The notes beneath the pieces are model-generated. The model was not told the DNA's origin. It worked only from the letters and a program-made list of their open reading frames with translations, and searched no databases. A DNA stretch of 24,345 bases from Hemicentrotus pulcherrimus (taxonomy: Eukaryota > Echinodermata > Echinoidea > Camarodonta > Strongylocentrotidae), in NCBI GenBank assembly GCA_003118195.1, contig BEXV01000621.1, positions 23,116 through 47,460 of the forward strand, read 5' to 3'. A program made the position numbers and the translations under genes. Numbering within the stretch: position 1 is the first letter of the stretch; every line of letters starts with the position of its first letter. Below, piece by piece: positions 21,268-24,345 of the stretch.

Positions 21268-21416
21268 TGGTTCCATAGTCGAGTATCGCTTCGCCAGCAG
21301 CCTCGGTAAAACCTGCCTGCGTGAGATCCTACCAAGTAGCGTTGTATCAAAGACGCATAAAAGAAGGCTCACTTCTCGATTTAAGAGAGCAGAAAGAGAG
21401 GCAGAGGAAAGAGAGA
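21268..21416. other. 149-bp unique spacer between the two copies
   Basis: CpG-bearing sequence (gagtatcgcttcgcc, cctgcgtgagatcc) followed by a purine-rich end leading into (GA)n. It does not match the DNA left of copy A except for the GA run. It could be the true flank of an alternative allele, a misassembled contig end, or a real insertion. Confidence 0.6.
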
Positions 21417-23391
21417 GAGAGAGAGAGAGAGTGAGCGAGAAAGAGATAGAGAAAGAGATAGAGAAAGAGAGCACTGAGGGGCCTACCGTATCTTGACAAG
21501 CGAAGCACCGAGTGACTTTTGGCGGAAAGGATGGGGTGTGATTCGATTAGGACAGTGCGAAGCGGTAAAGCGCCTTTTTTGTGGTGACTTGACTTCGCGT
21601 ATTAGCGAAGGTAATAGGAAATTTCGTCCTGTCCTCCTCCATCTTGGCCCACCGACCATGATGAAAAGGGGCGAATAATCGCTCGCTTATACAACAATCA
21701 CAGTGCTTTCAGCAAGATTGAATCCAAATGACTTGATTTCCCACTTTGAAGAAAAGCAGGGAGAATTCGTCCACCAATTGAAGAAATTAACATAACTTTC
21801 TTCCGCGAAGTCATCCATTCAAAGATGCTCGGGTGTTTAACTCTCACACAAGTGTGGAAGTGGGAGTGCGTGCACCTGTGTATGTGGGATATATGCATTG
21901 TACATCTTTTTTTTGTGAGAGAAAAGGAGAACAACTTTGACAACGACGAGAAATAAACATTTGTTTCCAACCAAAATCAATTGCTCAGATTGAAAAATAC
22001 ATAGCAGTATTCAAACCCATATTATTCTAAATTTTTCCCTCAAATTATTGTCATCGTCATTTACCCTTCTACTAATAAACTGTTTTTTAAATTTTAAATC
22101 TAACTTCCCTTTTGCCCGTCTTTAGACGAGCTATCCGGTAATCATTGTTATGTAAACAAGACAAATAATTGGATGAAATTAATACCAATTATGATCGCTG
22201 CCGTAAGGTAGTTTCTCCTGAATTACACCGCGTGCATCATTACCACCGACACCGCACCGTTTGCGAGTGCCATTTCAATTCCGCCCGTTTTCATCTAATT
22301 CATTTATTAGCCCCCGAGTCGTAATATGCTTGTTTCTCTCCCGTTTAATTTGATCAAGATGATTAATAATGCAAACCGATTCTGTTCCACTGTTTCCAGT
22401 TGATACCCATGTAGGAAATCACCGCAATGGATCAAGTTAACGATGACATTCATATTTTGACAAGGGGTGAAGGTGGACTGCGGTTTCATTTTGAAGACAA
22501 ATTATGTCCTGTTGTTGTTTTTGCAACATGGATGTACGAAGCACACGGTGGAATGATTGAATTAACATAGCCTGATGAACCAGACAAACACGTCAAACAA
22601 ATTAATGTAACGCTGCGAAAACAACCGTCTTAGGATTGTTTAACCAATGTCTGAAAAAAAGTAATCATCACTAAATCAACTAATCACCAATCATGATGTT
22701 GTTTCATGAAAGGAACGTTCAAAATAGAATGACTATCACAAATAACATTGACCTTAATTTTCATAATTCACCGATGTAACTAAAAAAACGTAGACAAAAT
22801 ATTAATATCTATCATGAAAAGTGAATAAACCCATAAATGTTTAATTATCATCGATTCAGGGTTTGGAAGTATGAAGCAAAGTTTCGGTTAGATACGTTCT
22901 ACCTTGATTCAAAAAAAAAGAAAAAGAAAGATAATTGTCAATTTAATTTTTAATATAATTAGCAGAGTTATTGCTACTTAGTTCAAGATACAGTATCTTT
23001 AATTGTATCATCATTCACTGATGGCACTAGTAGCCATAACTAAAATAAGAATATAGGCAATAACAGTACATCAGAATGGGTAGCATTAATAACTGTTAAA
23101 CATATGGAGAGGTTTGCTGACGAATGGAGTACCAGTGTAATAGTCTACAATATCTTAAGTTAAATGTGAAAGTATGGATTAATTACTGATAGCAATTTCG
23201 AATATACAGTAATTGGAGGTCCAGTCAAGGAAATGTCAAGTCAAGGTAGATTTTAAAAGAATAAAAATGAATGTAATGTCATAAGTGTTTGATATAGAAG
23301 TTTGGGCAGATGAAAATGATGTGTGGGTAGACTAAGAGAGAAATCGTGGTAGTATAATGTTCAAAATAGTGGTAGTAGATGCAAAGATAGA
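21417..23391 (+). repeat. Direct duplication, copy B (1975 bp)
   Basis: Identical to copy A. Its (GA)n run at the left edge is longer (21411-21431, 21 bases, against 15 in copy A). On the right it continues into a long minisatellite array where copy A stops. Confidence 0.95.
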
Positions 23392-24071
23392 AGGAGTGGA
23401 GTTAGAAACATTGGTATGAGATGTAAAAATAGTGGAAGAAGAAGTAAATATAGTGGTAGTAGATGTAGAAAAAGTGGTAGTAGATGTAGAAACAGTGGCA
23501 GTAGAAATAGATATAGTGGTAGTAGATGCAGATATAGTGGTAGTAGATGTAGAAATAGTAATAGTAGATGTAGATAAAGTGGTAGGAGATATAGAAAAAA
23601 GTGGTAGTAGATGTAGATAAAGCAGTAGTAGATGTAGAAATGGTGGTAGTAGATGTAGATATAGTGGTAGTAGATGTAGAAATAGTGGTAGTAGATGTAG
23701 AAATAGTGGTAGGAGATATAGAAAAAAGTGGTAGTAGATGTAGATAAAGCAGTAGTAGATGTAGAAATGGTGGTAGTAGATGTAAAGATAGTGGTAGTAG
23801 ATGTAGAAATGGTGGACGAAGATGTAAAGATAGTGGTAGTAGATGTAGATATAGTGGCAGTAGATATATACAAATAGTGGTAGTGGATGTAGAAATAGTG
23901 AACGTAGATGTAGAAATAGTGGTAGTAGATGAAGAAATAGTGGTAGTAGATGCAGAAATAGTGGTAGTAGATGTAGATATAGTGGTAGTAGATGTAGAAA
24001 TAGTGGTAGGCGATTTAGAAAAAAGTGGTAGTAGATGTAAAAATAGTTGTAGTAGATGTAGATATAGTGTT
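23346..24071 (+). repeat. 21-bp minisatellite array, about 34 units
   Basis: Degenerate units built on gtggtagtagatgtag plus a short A-rich end, 21 bp long in most cases. Because 21 is a multiple of three, frames stay open: a VVVDVEI heptad on + and Thr/Ser- or Leu/Tyr-rich strings on - (170 codons, 23873-23361). These are not genes. An 80-bp stretch recurs exactly 127 bp apart (23578-23657 and 23705-23784), showing a higher-order period of six units plus one base. Confidence 0.9.
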
Positions 24072-24081
24072 AGTAGAGGTA
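24072..24081 (+). repeat. Left target-site duplication of the truncated SINE
   Basis: agtagaggta, identical to 24233-24242. It is a variant of the local minisatellite unit. Confidence 0.65.
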
Positions 24082-24232
24082 CAAATGGGTACCTGTCAGA
24101 AAATCTTTGAAATGCTAAAGCGCCATAATGGCAGCGCTGCTAATGCCGGGTCATAATCTACAAGTTTGGAAGCGCCAAGTGATTGTAATAAGCGCTATAT
24201 AAAAACGGAGTATCATCTTAGTTATTTTTATA
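24082..24232 (+). mobile_element. 5'-truncated SINE inserted in the minisatellite
   Basis: 151 bp beginning caaatgggtacctg, which matches the end of the core of the SINE at 1-330. It ends with agcgctatataa and a T/A-rich tail. It is flanked by the 10-bp direct repeat agtagaggta at 24072-24081 and 24233-24242. Both flanks share gg where most array units have tg, which supports a real target-site duplication. 5' truncation and a target duplication fit LINE-mediated insertion. Confidence 0.75.
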
Positions 24233-24242
24233 AGTAGAGGTA
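24233..24242 (+). repeat. Right target-site duplication of the truncated SINE
   Basis: agtagaggta, identical to 24072-24081. The array resumes directly after it. Confidence 0.65.
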
Positions 24243-24345
24243 GATACAGTGGAAGTAGATGTAGAAATAGTGGTAGTAGATGTAGAAGTACTAGAAGTAG
24301 ATGTAGAAATAGTGGAATTAGATGTAGTGGATAATGGAAGTAGAA
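24243..24345 (+). repeat. 21-bp minisatellite array, continuation to the window end
   Basis: The same gtggtagtagatgtag-type units as 23346-24071 continue after the SINE and run off the window. Several units carry gtggaagtag or gtggaatta variants. Confidence 0.85.

Noticed and set aside
23361..23873. 170-codon open frame on the - strand
   Set aside because: It is a translation of the 21-bp minisatellite, whose unit length is a multiple of three. The apparent Thr/Ser-rich and Leu/Tyr-rich protein is a repeat artefact.
23346..24345. CRISPR-like array
   Set aside because: Units are contiguous 21-bp tandem repeats without unique spacers, in an animal genome. It is a minisatellite.

Overview
The window is non-coding DNA from an animal nuclear genome. 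It is AT-rich, full of simple repeats and short interspersed elements, and has no operon-like gene packing. SINE copies sharing a core (ggcactaa...cctttgg...catttgccac...caggtgt...aatggg) and ending in gcgcYatataa plus an ATT-rich tail suggest a marine deuterostome, most likely a sea urchin or other echinoderm. That assignment rests on remembered repeat style, not on a search. I found no convincing protein-coding exon, tRNA gene, rRNA or CRISPR array. The open frames over about 100 codons either lie in repeats (SINE, GA/CT tracts, minisatellite) or encode nothing I recognise.

Layout. Positions 1-330 hold a SINE on the + strand, cut by the window start, followed by a strong hairpin (337-366). 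AT-rich intergenic DNA with an ATT/ATC microsatellite (1302-1531) follows. At 4908-5407 there is a 500-bp foldback DNA element. It has perfect 18-bp terminal inverted repeats and a further near-palindrome inside it (5070-5248). Its left arm carries a perfect CRE (TGACGTCA) and an NRF1-like motif. From 5408 to about 9600 the DNA is mostly unremarkable, with CT, GATT and CA simple repeats, an 18-bp perfect palindrome (9009-9026) and two transposon-end-like motifs (7779-7791, 9592-9604). A second SINE of the same family lies on the - strand at about 9830-10319 with a recognisable tRNA-like head. Positions 11737-12010 switch from a long purine tract to a long pyrimidine tract. From 13600 to 19350 the DNA is rich in GA/GT/CT tracts, interspersed with CpG-richer single-copy blocks (14180-14410, 18370-18640) that could be regulatory.

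The right-hand 5 kb is the most structured part. A 1975-bp block (19292-21266) is repeated in direct orientation at 21417-23391. I found no difference when comparing the two copies line by line. The copies are separated by one N (21267) and 149 bp of unrelated sequence. One boundary lies in a GA microsatellite and the other at the start of a 21-bp minisatellite. This looks like two overlapping contigs that were not merged, although a very recent real duplication is possible. The minisatellite runs from 23346 to the window end, shows a 127-bp higher-order period, and is interrupted by a 5'-truncated SINE with a 10-bp target-site duplication.

No genes act together here. The content is transposon, repeat and possible cis-regulatory DNA.
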